NCBI RefSeq assembly: GCF_047607445.1
Contig: NZ_JBLKRT010000004.1
Location: 98,966-162,965 of the forward strand
Direction of reading: 5' to 3'
DNA from: Crystallibacter sulfonylureivorans_A
GTDB lineage: Bacteria > Actinomycetota > Actinomycetes > Actinomycetales > Micrococcaceae
Length of the DNA stretch: 64,000 bases
The notes under the pieces were generated by a model. That model was not told the DNA's origin, made no database searches, and saw only the letters and a list, made by a program, of their open reading frames with translations. Of this stretch, positions 49,964 through 58,113 are shown one piece after another; the first letter of the stretch is position 1, and every line of letters begins with the position of its first letter. The position numbers and the translations under genes are program-made.

Positions 49964-50959
49964 TCAAAGGTTTCGCTCGGACTGGCGCTCCGACGCTCCG
50001 CCCGCTTCCTCGGGCAGTTCGGAGACCGGCACCAGGACAATGTCCTGGATCATCCAATGCAGGTCGATGCAACCGTCCCTGGCCTCTTCGAGGACCTTGA
50101 CCGACGGGACGTTGCCGTCGCGGGGAACCACGAAGGCTTCAGCATGCAGCACATGGCCTTGGTCGCGGACGCGGGCGCCGGATTCCTCAACCCATTCCAG
50201 CTGGCCTAGGTAGTCCTCGATGCGCTCGATCAGCGGGTGCGGCTCCGCATCGTCGTAGGTGGTGGCGCGGGTGTCCATCAGGTCGCTGATGGATCCGCGC
50301 ATGTTCTTGTAACCGTCGCGCAGGATCCCGCCGGCAATGAACAGCGCCGCCGCGGCGTCCGCCCACCAAAGTCCGATCCCGATTCCGGCGACCCCCACGA
50401 TGGAGCCGAGCGCCGTCATCCAGTCCGCCTTGTTCATGTCCGCATCGGCATATAACACCTTGTCATGCAGTTGCTCGGCGAGTTTTTCCTTGGCGCGGCC
50501 GAGCAAAACCGGCGGCACGGCCGTTGCTGCCATCACCGCCATCATCAGCCAGCCGAGCCAGATGGTCTGGCCCAAAATCTGGACGGAGCCGATCGGCGGG
50601 TGTTCGCCCTTCAGCAGGCCCGCGCCGGAATCGATCACCAGGAAGGTGCCCATGCTGCACAGCGCCACCGCTGCGACGAGATGCGCGATGCCGGTGGACC
50701 GGTGGTATCCATAGGGGTACTTCCGGTTGGGCGGCCTGTTGATGATCTTCATCGCCAGCAGGAACGCGATGGGCGGAGCGAAAGAGAGCATGTCTTCGAT
50801 CCAAGCGGCCTTCATGGCCTGAGAGTTACCCATCACCAAGAAGACCAGGGTGACGGACACGGCCAGGACGGCGATGGTGATCCACTGGATCCTGATGGCA
50901 CGCCGCAGGGCTGCTTCCTGCTGGTCAGGCAACTCGGTGCGGCCAAACCCGGTGTTCAT
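49964..50959 (-). CDS. Cation diffusion facilitator (CDF) transporter
   Basis: A 331-residue protein with six membrane helices. Metal sites of the CDF core appear in IEDMLSFAPP (helix 2; E-D in place of the more usual H/D-xxx-D) and DADMNKADWMTALGSIVG (helix 5, with Asp-x-x-x-Asp); a cytosolic C-terminal domain with VEESGARVRDQGHVLHAEAFVV follows. The helix-2/5 residues differ from Zn transporters, so Mn, Fe or other metals are possible. The gene is coupled with a short solute-binding lipoprotein (4-base overlap). Confidence 0.85.
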   Translation of the reverse strand: MNTGFGRTELPDQQEAALRRAIRIQWITIAVLAVSVTLVFLVMGNSQAMKAAWIEDMLSFAPPIAFLLAMKIINRPPNRKYPYGYHRSTGIAHLVAAVALCSMGTFLVIDSGAGLLKGEHPPIGSVQILGQTIWLGWLMMAVMAATAVPPVLLGRAKEKLAEQLHDKVLYADADMNKADWMTALGSIVGVAGIGIGLWWADAAAALFIAGGILRDGYKNMRGSISDLMDTRATTYDDAEPHPLIERIEDYLGQLEWVEESGARVRDQGHVLHAEAFVVPRDGNVPSVKVLEEARDGCIDLHWMIQDIVLVPVSELPEEAGGASERQSERNL

Positions 50960-51450
50960 CCCTGTTCCTTCCGGTCGAGAAGAAACTTCTCCAGCTCCCG
51001 CAGGAAGGCGTTTTCACCCATCCTGGCAGCCATCACGTATTCCTGCTTGCCGCCGTCGGGGGCTCGCTCCTCGGCGTAGGGCTGGGTCAGGGCGGCCTTG
51101 TCCGACCACGGTGATTTCTTCGTCAAGCCGCCGATGACCAGGTCAAGTTCCCCGTGTTCCAGCCGCCCCATCAGCGATTCCTCGCCGCCGGCCGTCCATT
51201 CGATCGTTGCTCCACGGTTTGCGGCAAACTCCCTCACAAGGTCTGCCTCCCGGCCCGCGGGTTCCTGCCCGGTTTGGACTGCTGTCCAGGGCGGATTGTG
51301 TGAGACACCTACTCTGAGGGTCCCGCTGCTGATCCGGTCCAACGTTCCTTCCGGATCGGCGGGTATCTGCAGGCTGCAGGAGCACATCAGCAGCATGGCC
51401 AGCACCGCCAAGGCCGCCTTCGAAAAATTGTTCAGCATACTTAGCACCAT
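50956..51450 (-). CDS. Short solute-binding protein-like lipoprotein
   Basis: About 164 residues. A signal peptide ends in the lipobox LLMCSC, then a family 3 binding-protein N-lobe follows: LDRISSGTLRVGVSHNPPWTAVQTGQEPAGREADLVREFA and MGRLEHGELDLVIGGLTKKSPW. The protein stops after lobe I and a tail DRKEQG, while complete binding proteins have about 250 residues. The stop overlaps the CDF start codon by 4 bases. It may be a sensor or partner of the CDF transporter rather than part of an ABC importer. The start could also be ATG 51438. Confidence 0.75.
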   Translation of the reverse strand: MVLSMLNNFSKAALAVLAMLLMCSCSLQIPADPEGTLDRISSGTLRVGVSHNPPWTAVQTGQEPAGREADLVREFAANRGATIEWTAGGEESLMGRLEHGELDLVIGGLTKKSPWSDKAALTQPYAEERAPDGGKQEYVMAARMGENAFLRELEKFLLDRKEQG

Positions 51451-51521
51451 AGCCAAGCTGCCGGGGTGCCGCTGCCTAACTGTCAGGCCGCCGCCGTCCG
51501 CGTGCTGGGCAGCCGCCGCCC

Positions 51522-52181
51522 TCACTGGGTTCGGATGATCCGCCGTTTGACCGCCTCCGCAATCGCGGCCGTGCGGTTCTCCACGCCCAGCTTCGCGTAG
51601 ATGTGCACCAGATGGGTCTTGACCGTTGCCTCGGAGATGAACAGCTGCCGGGCAATGGCGCGGTTGCCCATCCCGGTGGCCAGCAACTCCAGCAGTTCCA
51701 CCTCGCGCGCACTGAGGGCAGGCTGCGGGCTGCGCATCCGGCCCATCAGCCGGGCGGCGACCTCCGGCGCCAGCGCGGTGCGGCCCGCCGCCGCGGCCAG
51801 TACTGCCTGGCGGATCTGCTCCGGCGGGGCATCCTTGAGCATGTAGCCGCTGGCGCCGGCCTCCACCGCCGCGAGGATGTCCGCGTCGGTGTCATAGGTG
51901 GTCAGGATCAGCACCGGTGGCGCCGATTTCCCCTCGGCGGCGCGCCCGGCGATCCTTGCCGTGGCGGTCACGCCGTCCATCCCGGTGCCCATCTGCAGAT
52001 CCATCAGGACCAGATCCACGGGTTCACCCAGGGCGTCCAGCCGGTCCAGCTCGCGCAGCGCGGCCGCCCCGTCCGGCGCCTCGGCGGCCACCGCGATGCC
52101 CTCGAAGTCCGCCAGCATGGCGCGCAGCCCGGCGCGGACCACCGGATGGTCGTCCACCAGCAGGATCCTGATCCCGTTCAC
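51522..52181 (-). CDS. NarL/LuxR-family response regulator
   Basis: A 219-residue regulator. The receiver has LLVDDHPVVRAGLRAML, phosphoacceptor Asp in LVLMDLQMGTGMDG, and the Lys in YMLKDAPPE; the C-terminal helix-turn-helix is LSAREVELLELLATGMGNRAIARQLFISEATVKTHL. The GTG at 52181 overlaps the kinase stop by 4 bases and begins at the receiver domain. It forms a two-component system with the upstream kinase gene. The divergent FtsX/MacB-like exporter is the likely target. Confidence 0.92.
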   Translation of the reverse strand: MNGIRILLVDDHPVVRAGLRAMLADFEGIAVAAEAPDGAAALRELDRLDALGEPVDLVLMDLQMGTGMDGVTATARIAGRAAEGKSAPPVLILTTYDTDADILAAVEAGASGYMLKDAPPEQIRQAVLAAAAGRTALAPEVAARLMGRMRSPQPALSAREVELLELLATGMGNRAIARQLFISEATVKTHLVHIYAKLGVENRTAAIAEAVKRRIIRTQ

Positions 52182-53707
52182 TGCCGTTCCTCGTCGGCGG
52201 CTGGCAAGGGCAGACGGACCGCCACCACCGTGCCCTCTCCGGTAGCGGATTCGACCGTCATGGTGCCGCCCAGCGCGGCGGCCCGCTCCGCGAGCGACCG
52301 CAGCCCGAACCCCCTGCCGTCCTCCCGGGGACCGGCGGCCGAGGGATCGAAGCCAGCACCGTCGTCGTAAATGTCCACGGTGACCTCGCCCGGCAAAAAA
52401 CCCAAGGTGACGACGGCGGTGCTCGCCTGTGCGTGCTCCAGCACATTGGCCAGGCTCGCTTGGCTGGCCCGCAATAGCAGCACCTCCACGGCCGGTGGCA
52501 ATTGCACCGGCGAACCGTCCAGCACGAAGCGGCAACGCAGCGGGCGGCCGGACCCCGCGGCCTGGCTCTCCGTTGCCGCGCACAGCCGCTGCAGGCTGGG
52601 CACCAGCGCGCTGGGTCCGTTCATGGGCTGGGTGGTGGGCGCGCCGTCGGACTGGGTATCTGCTCGGGCGGTGGGCCGAGCACTGGGGCCGCCGGCGTGC
52701 GGGTCGAGGCGCGGCAGCTCCCGGTCGGCCCCGAGGTCTAGCATCGAGCCGGGCTCGCGCTCAGGTTGCTGGCCCGGCTGGGGGTCGAGCTGCGGCGAGG
52801 ACAGGCCACGGACAAACCGCCGGGCCTCCGCCAGATTGTCGGACGCGGTGGACTCCATCAGCCGGATCCGTTCCGCCGCGGTGGCCGGTTGCCCAGCGTC
52901 CAGCGCGGCTGCGGCGCCGCGGGACAGCAACACAATGCTGGACAGACCCTGGGCCAACGTGTCGTGGATTTCGCTGGCCAGCCGGCCGCGCTCGGCCAGC
53001 ACACCGGCTTCATGCTGGGAGCTGGCCAGTTCCGCACGGGTCCGGCGCAGTTCCGCCAAGGCCAGACGCTGATTCTGCGCGTCCAGATAAAGCGCCCGGT
53101 AGGCCATCCCCATGAACACGGCGAACACCGCCCCGACCACCGGACCGATCAGCATCGCCGGCTCCAGTTTGCCGGCGTGCCACCACTGGGAAGCGATCAC
53201 CAGGCCGGTGAGGACCGCGACGGCGATCACCGCATGCCACGTGCGCAGGATGTGCAGATGGAGGAAGAAGAGCGGGAAGGCCAGCCAGACAAAGTTTCCG
53301 CTCAACACCACCAAACAGGTCCACAGCAGGGTGACCAGTGCCAGCCACCACGGCGCATAGCGATTGAGGTCCCGGCCGGTTCCTGAGGAGCTGCGTCGTT
53401 TTTCCCAGACCGTCCCGGCCACGTATACGGTCGCGAGCAGGACGGCCAGGGCGGCGGCGAGGTAAGTGGTTGGGCTGGCCGGATCCGCGGTCAACATCGC
53501 CGCGATGGCCAGGGCGAGCAGGCCAGCAAAGCCCACATGCAGGCCCACGCGCAGGATGCGGAGTACCAATTGGCTGGCGGGGACCGCATCCTTGGGGCCC
53601 TCCGCAGCCTCGGGGCCCTCCGCCGGCGTCGGCGCCTCCGATGTGGCCGTGACGTTCCCGTTCCGCGCTGCTCCGGTGCGATCGTGCGGACGGGACTGGG
53701 CAGGCAT
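52178..53707 (-). CDS. Sensor histidine kinase (HisKA_3 type)
   Basis: A 509-residue kinase. About six helices lie between residues 45 and 200, followed by a coiled-coil and the phosphoacceptor helix RGRLASEIHDTLAQGLSSIVLLSRG (His at about 237). The HATPase domain has DDGAGFDPSAAGPREDGRGFGLRSLAERA. Between them an unusual Pro/Gln/Arg-rich insertion of about 90 residues occurs (roughly 290-380), rich in simple repeats such as LDPQPGQQPERE. The ATG at 53707 (MPAQSRPHD) is the best start; longer forms reach into an operator-like region. It is coupled with its regulator by a 4-base overlap. Confidence 0.88.
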   Translation of the reverse strand: MPAQSRPHDRTGAARNGNVTATSEAPTPAEGPEAAEGPKDAVPASQLVLRILRVGLHVGFAGLLALAIAAMLTADPASPTTYLAAALAVLLATVYVAGTVWEKRRSSSGTGRDLNRYAPWWLALVTLLWTCLVVLSGNFVWLAFPLFFLHLHILRTWHAVIAVAVLTGLVIASQWWHAGKLEPAMLIGPVVGAVFAVFMGMAYRALYLDAQNQRLALAELRRTRAELASSQHEAGVLAERGRLASEIHDTLAQGLSSIVLLSRGAAAALDAGQPATAAERIRLMESTASDNLAEARRFVRGLSSPQLDPQPGQQPEREPGSMLDLGADRELPRLDPHAGGPSARPTARADTQSDGAPTTQPMNGPSALVPSLQRLCAATESQAAGSGRPLRCRFVLDGSPVQLPPAVEVLLLRASQASLANVLEHAQASTAVVTLGFLPGEVTVDIYDDGAGFDPSAAGPREDGRGFGLRSLAERAAALGGTMTVESATGEGTVVAVRLPLPAADEERQ

Positions 53708-53742
53708 GGTCCTCAGCGTACCGAGGTTCAATTGCGCGGGCA

Positions 53743-53794
53743 TCAACCGATCGGTTGACCGGCAGATCAACCGATCGCGTGCCGCGGATCAACC
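53743..53794. promoter_or_regulatory. Repeated operator array between kinase and exporter genes
   Basis: A perfect 16-bp palindrome TCAACCGA/TCGGTTGA at 53743-53758, followed by two more half-sites TCAACCGATC (53767) and TCAACC (53789) at 24- and 22-base intervals, in the divergent promoter region. A likely binding site for the neighbouring response regulator. Confidence 0.68.
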
Positions 53795-53864
53795 AGCCGC
53801 CTGATGTGCGCGCACGCCCGCCGCGGGACGCTGGAACCAGCCCGCAGATCGGGGCAGCCAAGCA

Positions 53865-54986
53865 ATGAAAGTAGGGTTCATCGTGTTCCTGGCACTTCGG
53901 GATATCCGGTTCGCAAAGGGCCGTTTCCTCCTTATGGGCGTCGTGGTGGCCCTGATTACTTTGCTGCTGGTGATGCTGTCCGGGCTCACCGCCGGGCTGG
54001 GGAACCAATCCGTGTCCGCCATCCGGCAGCTCGGTGCCGCCGGCAGCAACGCCGTCGTGTTCGGCTCTGCCAGCGGCAATAGCCCCGCCGCCTCCTTCAC
54101 CGAGTCGCAGATCAGCCGCGAGCAGCTGCACACCTGGCAGCAGGCCTCCGGCGTTGAACGTGCGGAAGCCTTCGGAGTCAGCCAGACCCGGCTGAGTGCG
54201 GCCGGCAGCACGAATGTGGCGGTGTTCGGCGTCGAGCCCGGCAGCGCGCTGGCCCCTTCCCCCGTGACCGCTACTTCCCTGGTACTGAGCCGGACGGCGG
54301 CCGACGATCTGGGCGCTGAAGTGGGCGATACCGTGCAACTGGCCGGGCGGGATCTGGAGGTCACCGACGTCGTCGACGACCAGTGGTACTCCCACACGCC
54401 GGTGGTATGGACGTCGCTGGGCAAGTGGCAGCAGGTCAGCCACATTAACGACGGCGGTGCCGACGATGGTCCGATCGCCACCGCTATTGCCGCTCAACTG
54501 TCCGACGGCGATCTGTCCGGACCGGCAGCGACTGCCGCCAATGAGGCTGCCGGCACCACCGCCACCTCCGTCAGCGGGGCCTTCCAAGCGCTGGGCTCCT
54601 ACAAGAGCGAGAACGGATCGCTGATGCTGATGCAGGGCTTCCTGTACGGGATTTCCGCGCTGGTCATCGTCGCCTTCCTGACTGTGTGGACCATCCAGCG
54701 CACTCGCGACATTGCCGTGCTCAAAGCCATGGGCAGCTCGGACGCCTACCTGCTCCGCGACGCGTTGACACAGGCCCTGGTGGTGTTGGCCTGCGGCGCG
54801 GCGGCTGGCGGAGGCATCGGAATTCTGGGCGGGGTCTTCGCCTCCCAGGCCGCGCCCTTCCTGCTGACCCCGGCCAGCACCCTGCTGCCCATCGCCGGAA
54901 TCGTGGTCCTCGGCATGGCCGGTGCCGTGCTCGCGGTCCGACGGGTGACGCGGGTGGACCCATTGACGGCACTCGGCGGCAGCTGA
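53865..54986 (+). CDS. FtsX-like ABC transporter permease (MacB/DevC type)
   Basis: A 373-residue permease with one N-terminal helix (LALRDIRFAKGRFLLMGVVVALITLLLVML), a large extracytoplasmic domain of about 200 residues with periplasmic-core features, and three C-terminal helices containing FTVWTIQRTRDIAVLKAMGSSDAYLLRDAL, the FtsX core. Together with the next gene it forms a MacB/HetDevC-type exporter or envelope remodelling system. It diverges from the two-component system. Confidence 0.9.
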   Translation: MKVGFIVFLALRDIRFAKGRFLLMGVVVALITLLLVMLSGLTAGLGNQSVSAIRQLGAAGSNAVVFGSASGNSPAASFTESQISREQLHTWQQASGVERAEAFGVSQTRLSAAGSTNVAVFGVEPGSALAPSPVTATSLVLSRTAADDLGAEVGDTVQLAGRDLEVTDVVDDQWYSHTPVVWTSLGKWQQVSHINDGGADDGPIATAIAAQLSDGDLSGPAATAANEAAGTTATSVSGAFQALGSYKSENGSLMLMQGFLYGISALVIVAFLTVWTIQRTRDIAVLKAMGSSDAYLLRDALTQALVVLACGAAAGGGIGILGGVFASQAAPFLLTPASTLLPIAGIVVLGMAGAVLAVRRVTRVDPLTALGGS

Positions 54987-55075
54987 CGCTTCCGGTCCGG
55001 CCCCGATACTTGGCCGTCTTCTGACCGCTTCCGTCTCCTGACCTCCTCGCAACGACTCCCGAAGGAACAATTCCC

Positions 55076-55801
55076 ATGGCACACGCACTCAGTCTTCTCA
55101 ACGTCACCCTTGATTACCCTGACGGCGAGGGCACCACTAAGGCACTGGACCAGGTCAACCTGCAGGTTCCGGCCGGCACCCTCACGTCCTTGGCGGGACC
55201 GTCCGGTTCCGGCAAGTCGTCCCTCTTGGCGGTCGCCGCCACGCTCATCCGGCCCACGTCCGGCGTCGTACTGGTGGACGGCGTGGATGCCACGGCCTTG
55301 AGACTGAAGGAGTCGGCCGAACTGCGCCGGCAGAAGGTGGGGATTGTCTTCCAGCAGCCCAACCTGCTGGCCTCGCTCACGGCATTGGAACAACTCCAGA
55401 TCGGCGCGCACCTGCGCGCAGAGAAACCACGGGACTCCCGGTCCCGCGGTTTGGAGCTACTGGACGTCGTGGGACTTGCGGACGCTGCCCACCGCCGTCC
55501 GCACCAGCTTTCCGGCGGGCAGCGTCAGCGGGTCAACATCGCGCGGGCACTGATGGGCAATCCACGGGTATTGCTGGTCGATGAGCCGACGGCGGCGCTG
55601 GACCACGAGCGCTCCGAGGCGGTTGTCCGGTTGTTGGTCCAAGTGACGCGGGAATTCGACGTCGCGACAGTCATGGTCACCCACGACACCGAATTCATTC
55701 CGCTCACCGATGCCGTGGCAACCATGCGCGACGGCCGGCTCTCGGAACCGCGAAGCACCCCCGGGGCGGTAGTGGCGCAGGTGCCGGAGGTGACCCGGTA
55801 G
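55076..55801 (+). CDS. ABC transporter ATP-binding protein (LolD/MacB type)
   Basis: A 241-residue ATPase with Walker A GPSGSGKSSLL (about 38-48), signature LSGGQRQRVNIARAL, Walker B VLLVDEPTAALD and switch His in VTHDTEF. Close to LolD/MacB/DevA, which pair with FtsX-type permeases. It lies 89 bases after the permease gene; GAAGGA precedes the ATG. It ends with a Gly/Pro/Val tail. Confidence 0.93.
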   Translation: MAHALSLLNVTLDYPDGEGTTKALDQVNLQVPAGTLTSLAGPSGSGKSSLLAVAATLIRPTSGVVLVDGVDATALRLKESAELRRQKVGIVFQQPNLLASLTALEQLQIGAHLRAEKPRDSRSRGLELLDVVGLADAAHRRPHQLSGGQRQRVNIARALMGNPRVLLVDEPTAALDHERSEAVVRLLVQVTREFDVATVMVTHDTEFIPLTDAVATMRDGRLSEPRSTPGAVVAQVPEVTR

Positions 55802-56148
55802 GCGCGTTCGTGGGTTCGTTGATCGGCCTCCATTGCTATCGCCGGGCGGGGTGGTCCTATACGGCCTCATGCCCGGTGTGTTGCCTGGCGCCTGCAGGCT
55901 TCGGAACGGCGTTTCTTCGGCGCTGCGCGCCTGAGTCTAGGCGCCGCCCCTGCGTCAGCGTCGCACCCTGGGCCAACGCCGGCGCACCGAGCCAACGCCG
56001 CGCACCGAGTGCGGCATCGCCTGAGTCAGCGCCCGGGACAGGTTTTCGTTTCAGCGCTACGTTTCGTGTGCCCAATCCAATCTCACTATCCCTACACATT
56101 GGGTTGTTTTGATGGCGGGTCGAAAGTGTGTACGAATAAAATTGTGGT
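55802..56148. other. Gene-free stretch with short direct repeats
   Basis: No coding frame I trust. It contains two adjacent copies of about 19 bases (GCCAACGCC-CGCACCGA at 55972 and 55991) in GC-rich simple sequence, and at the right end TAAAAT (56137-56142), a possible -10 box 6 bases before the DUF222 ATG, which has no ribosome site. That gene may be leaderless. Confidence 0.45.
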
Positions 56149-57888
56149 ATGGCGCTTGCACCGTTGGACCGGACCGGGGAGTTGGAGGAATCCCTCGCCG
56201 GCGTGCGTGCGCTGCTGCAGGATATCGCCGCCCGTTTCACCGTCGAATCCGGGTCGCTGAGCACCCGGGAACTGGCCAACACGGTAGCAGCGGTCGAGGA
56301 CGTTTCGAAGGTCGTGGAGTTCCTGCAGACCGCCGGCGCCCACGCGGTGGAGCGGGCGGACATCGCCGCGAACGGGGAAACCGCAGCCAACACCGGCCCC
56401 CTTGCAGACTCGCCGGATGCGGGTCGGCAAAGCGGTGACCGCGCCGGTGCGGCGGGGTGGGCGGACCCGGCCGCTGCGATCAGTGCCGGCTCCGGAAACA
56501 GCGCCGGCGGTGGTCCCGGTGACGGGCCGGGTGGTCTTGACCCCGCGGGGCCAGACATCGCGGCGCCGGGCGGTGCGGGTCCGAAACAAAGGAGGCGGCG
56601 GAAGACCGAGTTCCGGAACAACGCCGAATACCTGCGCTCGAGGCTGGGGATCAGCATCATCGAAGCCCGCCGCCGGCTGCGGGTCGGCAAAGCGGTGACC
56701 GCGCCGGTGCGGTTCGACGGCGAACCCGGCACCCCGGCCCTGCCCGTGCTGGCGGAGGCGATGGCCGCCGGCGAAATCAGCGGTCACGCCGCGGCCCTAG
56801 TCACCGATTCGCTCGGCCGGGCCGGCCACGCCGCGCCCGACCCCGGGACGCTGGGAGCGATGGAAGCGTCGCTGGTCCGGCAGGCCGCCGAGACCGACAC
56901 GGACACGCTGGCGATGGTCGCCAAGACCTGGGAAACAGCGGTCGACCAGGACGGCGCCGAACCCTCGGAGGAGGAACTGCGGGCCCGGCAGGGCATGTTC
57001 TACCGCGGCCGCCGGCGCGGACTGCACCAGTTCGTCATCAACACCACCGACGACCAATACGAAGCCCTCGCCACCGTGATGAACAGCGCCGCGAACCCCC
57101 GCATCCAGTCCGACGCCATCGAAACCGCCGCCACCACCCCGGACGAGAGCGGAACCGGGGAAACCAACACAGCCGAAGGCCCGCGCGACAACGCACCGTC
57201 CACTCCCACAGGGGAGGAAGGTGTCGCCCGTGCAGAAGCAGAGTCGCCTGGCGGCGCGGTGGATCCGGCCGTCTTGGAAGGACTGGATGACTTCACCCGG
57301 GCGCAGAAGCTGCTGGCCGGGCTGGTCGGTGCGTGCCGGATCGCGTTGAACACCGGCCGGCTCCCGGACTCGGGCGGGCACCGCACCCAGGTGATGGTCA
57401 CCGCCGGCTACGAACAGCTCGCCGGACTGCTCACCGGCGGCGGCAACGCAGTATTCAACGGCCCGGTCTCGGCCAAAACCGTGCGCCGGATGGCCTGCGA
57501 CGCCGAGATCATCCCCGCGATCCTCGGCACCAAAGGCGAAGTCCTGGACCTGGGCCGGTCACAACGGTTCTTCAACCGCGCGATCCGCCGGGCACTGCTC
57601 ATCCGCGACAAAGGCTGCGCCTTCCCGGGCTGCACCATGCCCGCGTTCTGGACCGAAGCCCACCACATCGTGCCCTGGTGGGCCGGCGGCCGCACCGAGG
57701 TCAACAACGGCGTCTGCCTCTGCGGCCTCCACCACGACCTGATCGAACAGGGCAACTGGAACATCACCGTCCGCGACGGCATCCCCTGGTTCACCCCACC
57801 CGACTACATCGACCCCGACCGCCAACCCCTGCGCAACGCCTACTGGCAAACCCACATCCCACCCCAACCACTCCGCACCCCCCAATAG
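56149..57888 (+). CDS. DUF222 and HNH endonuclease domain protein
   Basis: A 579-residue protein of the large actinobacterial DUF222/HNH family (13E12-like). DUF222 covers roughly residues 20-420, interrupted by two low-complexity inserts: a Gly/Pro/Ala insert at about 83-150 and a Thr/Glu/Ala insert at about 325-370. The C-terminal HNH nuclease has CAFPGCTMPAFWTEAHHIVPWW (Cys pair, His-His), then NNGVCLCGLHHDLI. A 42-bp direct repeat flanks the first insert out of frame. The function of the family is unknown; DNA cleavage is likely. Confidence 0.9.
   Translation: MALAPLDRTGELEESLAGVRALLQDIAARFTVESGSLSTRELANTVAAVEDVSKVVEFLQTAGAHAVERADIAANGETAANTGPLADSPDAGRQSGDRAGAAGWADPAAAISAGSGNSAGGGPGDGPGGLDPAGPDIAAPGGAGPKQRRRRKTEFRNNAEYLRSRLGISIIEARRRLRVGKAVTAPVRFDGEPGTPALPVLAEAMAAGEISGHAAALVTDSLGRAGHAAPDPGTLGAMEASLVRQAAETDTDTLAMVAKTWETAVDQDGAEPSEEELRARQGMFYRGRRRGLHQFVINTTDDQYEALATVMNSAANPRIQSDAIETAATTPDESGTGETNTAEGPRDNAPSTPTGEEGVARAEAESPGGAVDPAVLEGLDDFTRAQKLLAGLVGACRIALNTGRLPDSGGHRTQVMVTAGYEQLAGLLTGGGNAVFNGPVSAKTVRRMACDAEIIPAILGTKGEVLDLGRSQRFFNRAIRRALLIRDKGCAFPGCTMPAFWTEAHHIVPWWAGGRTEVNNGVCLCGLHHDLIEQGNWNITVRDGIPWFTPPDYIDPDRQPLRNAYWQTHIPPQPLRTPQ
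56411..56712 (+). repeat. 42-bp direct repeat inside the DUF222 gene, 260 bases apart
   Basis: 56411-56452 and 56671-56712 differ by one base. The copies are read in different frames: the right one encodes the conserved LRVGKAVTAPVR, the left one part of the insert. The distance of 260 bases is not a multiple of three. Confidence 0.85.
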
Positions 57889-58113
57889 CGTCGGCCTCCG
57901 ATGGTGCCCGGTGCAATGCCGCAAAAGGGCCGCCCGAAAATGAGACGTGGATTCGCGTGCGCTCTGGGCAGCGTGACAATTCGCCCCTCTTCCCAACCCC
58001 GAACGACGCTGCCGAATCGATACGAATCACCGCAAAAGCCGATGGATATCACCCGAAAGAGACAGCCGATCCATAGCCTGAACCTGCGCTACCTAGAACC
58101 GATGAGGACGGCT

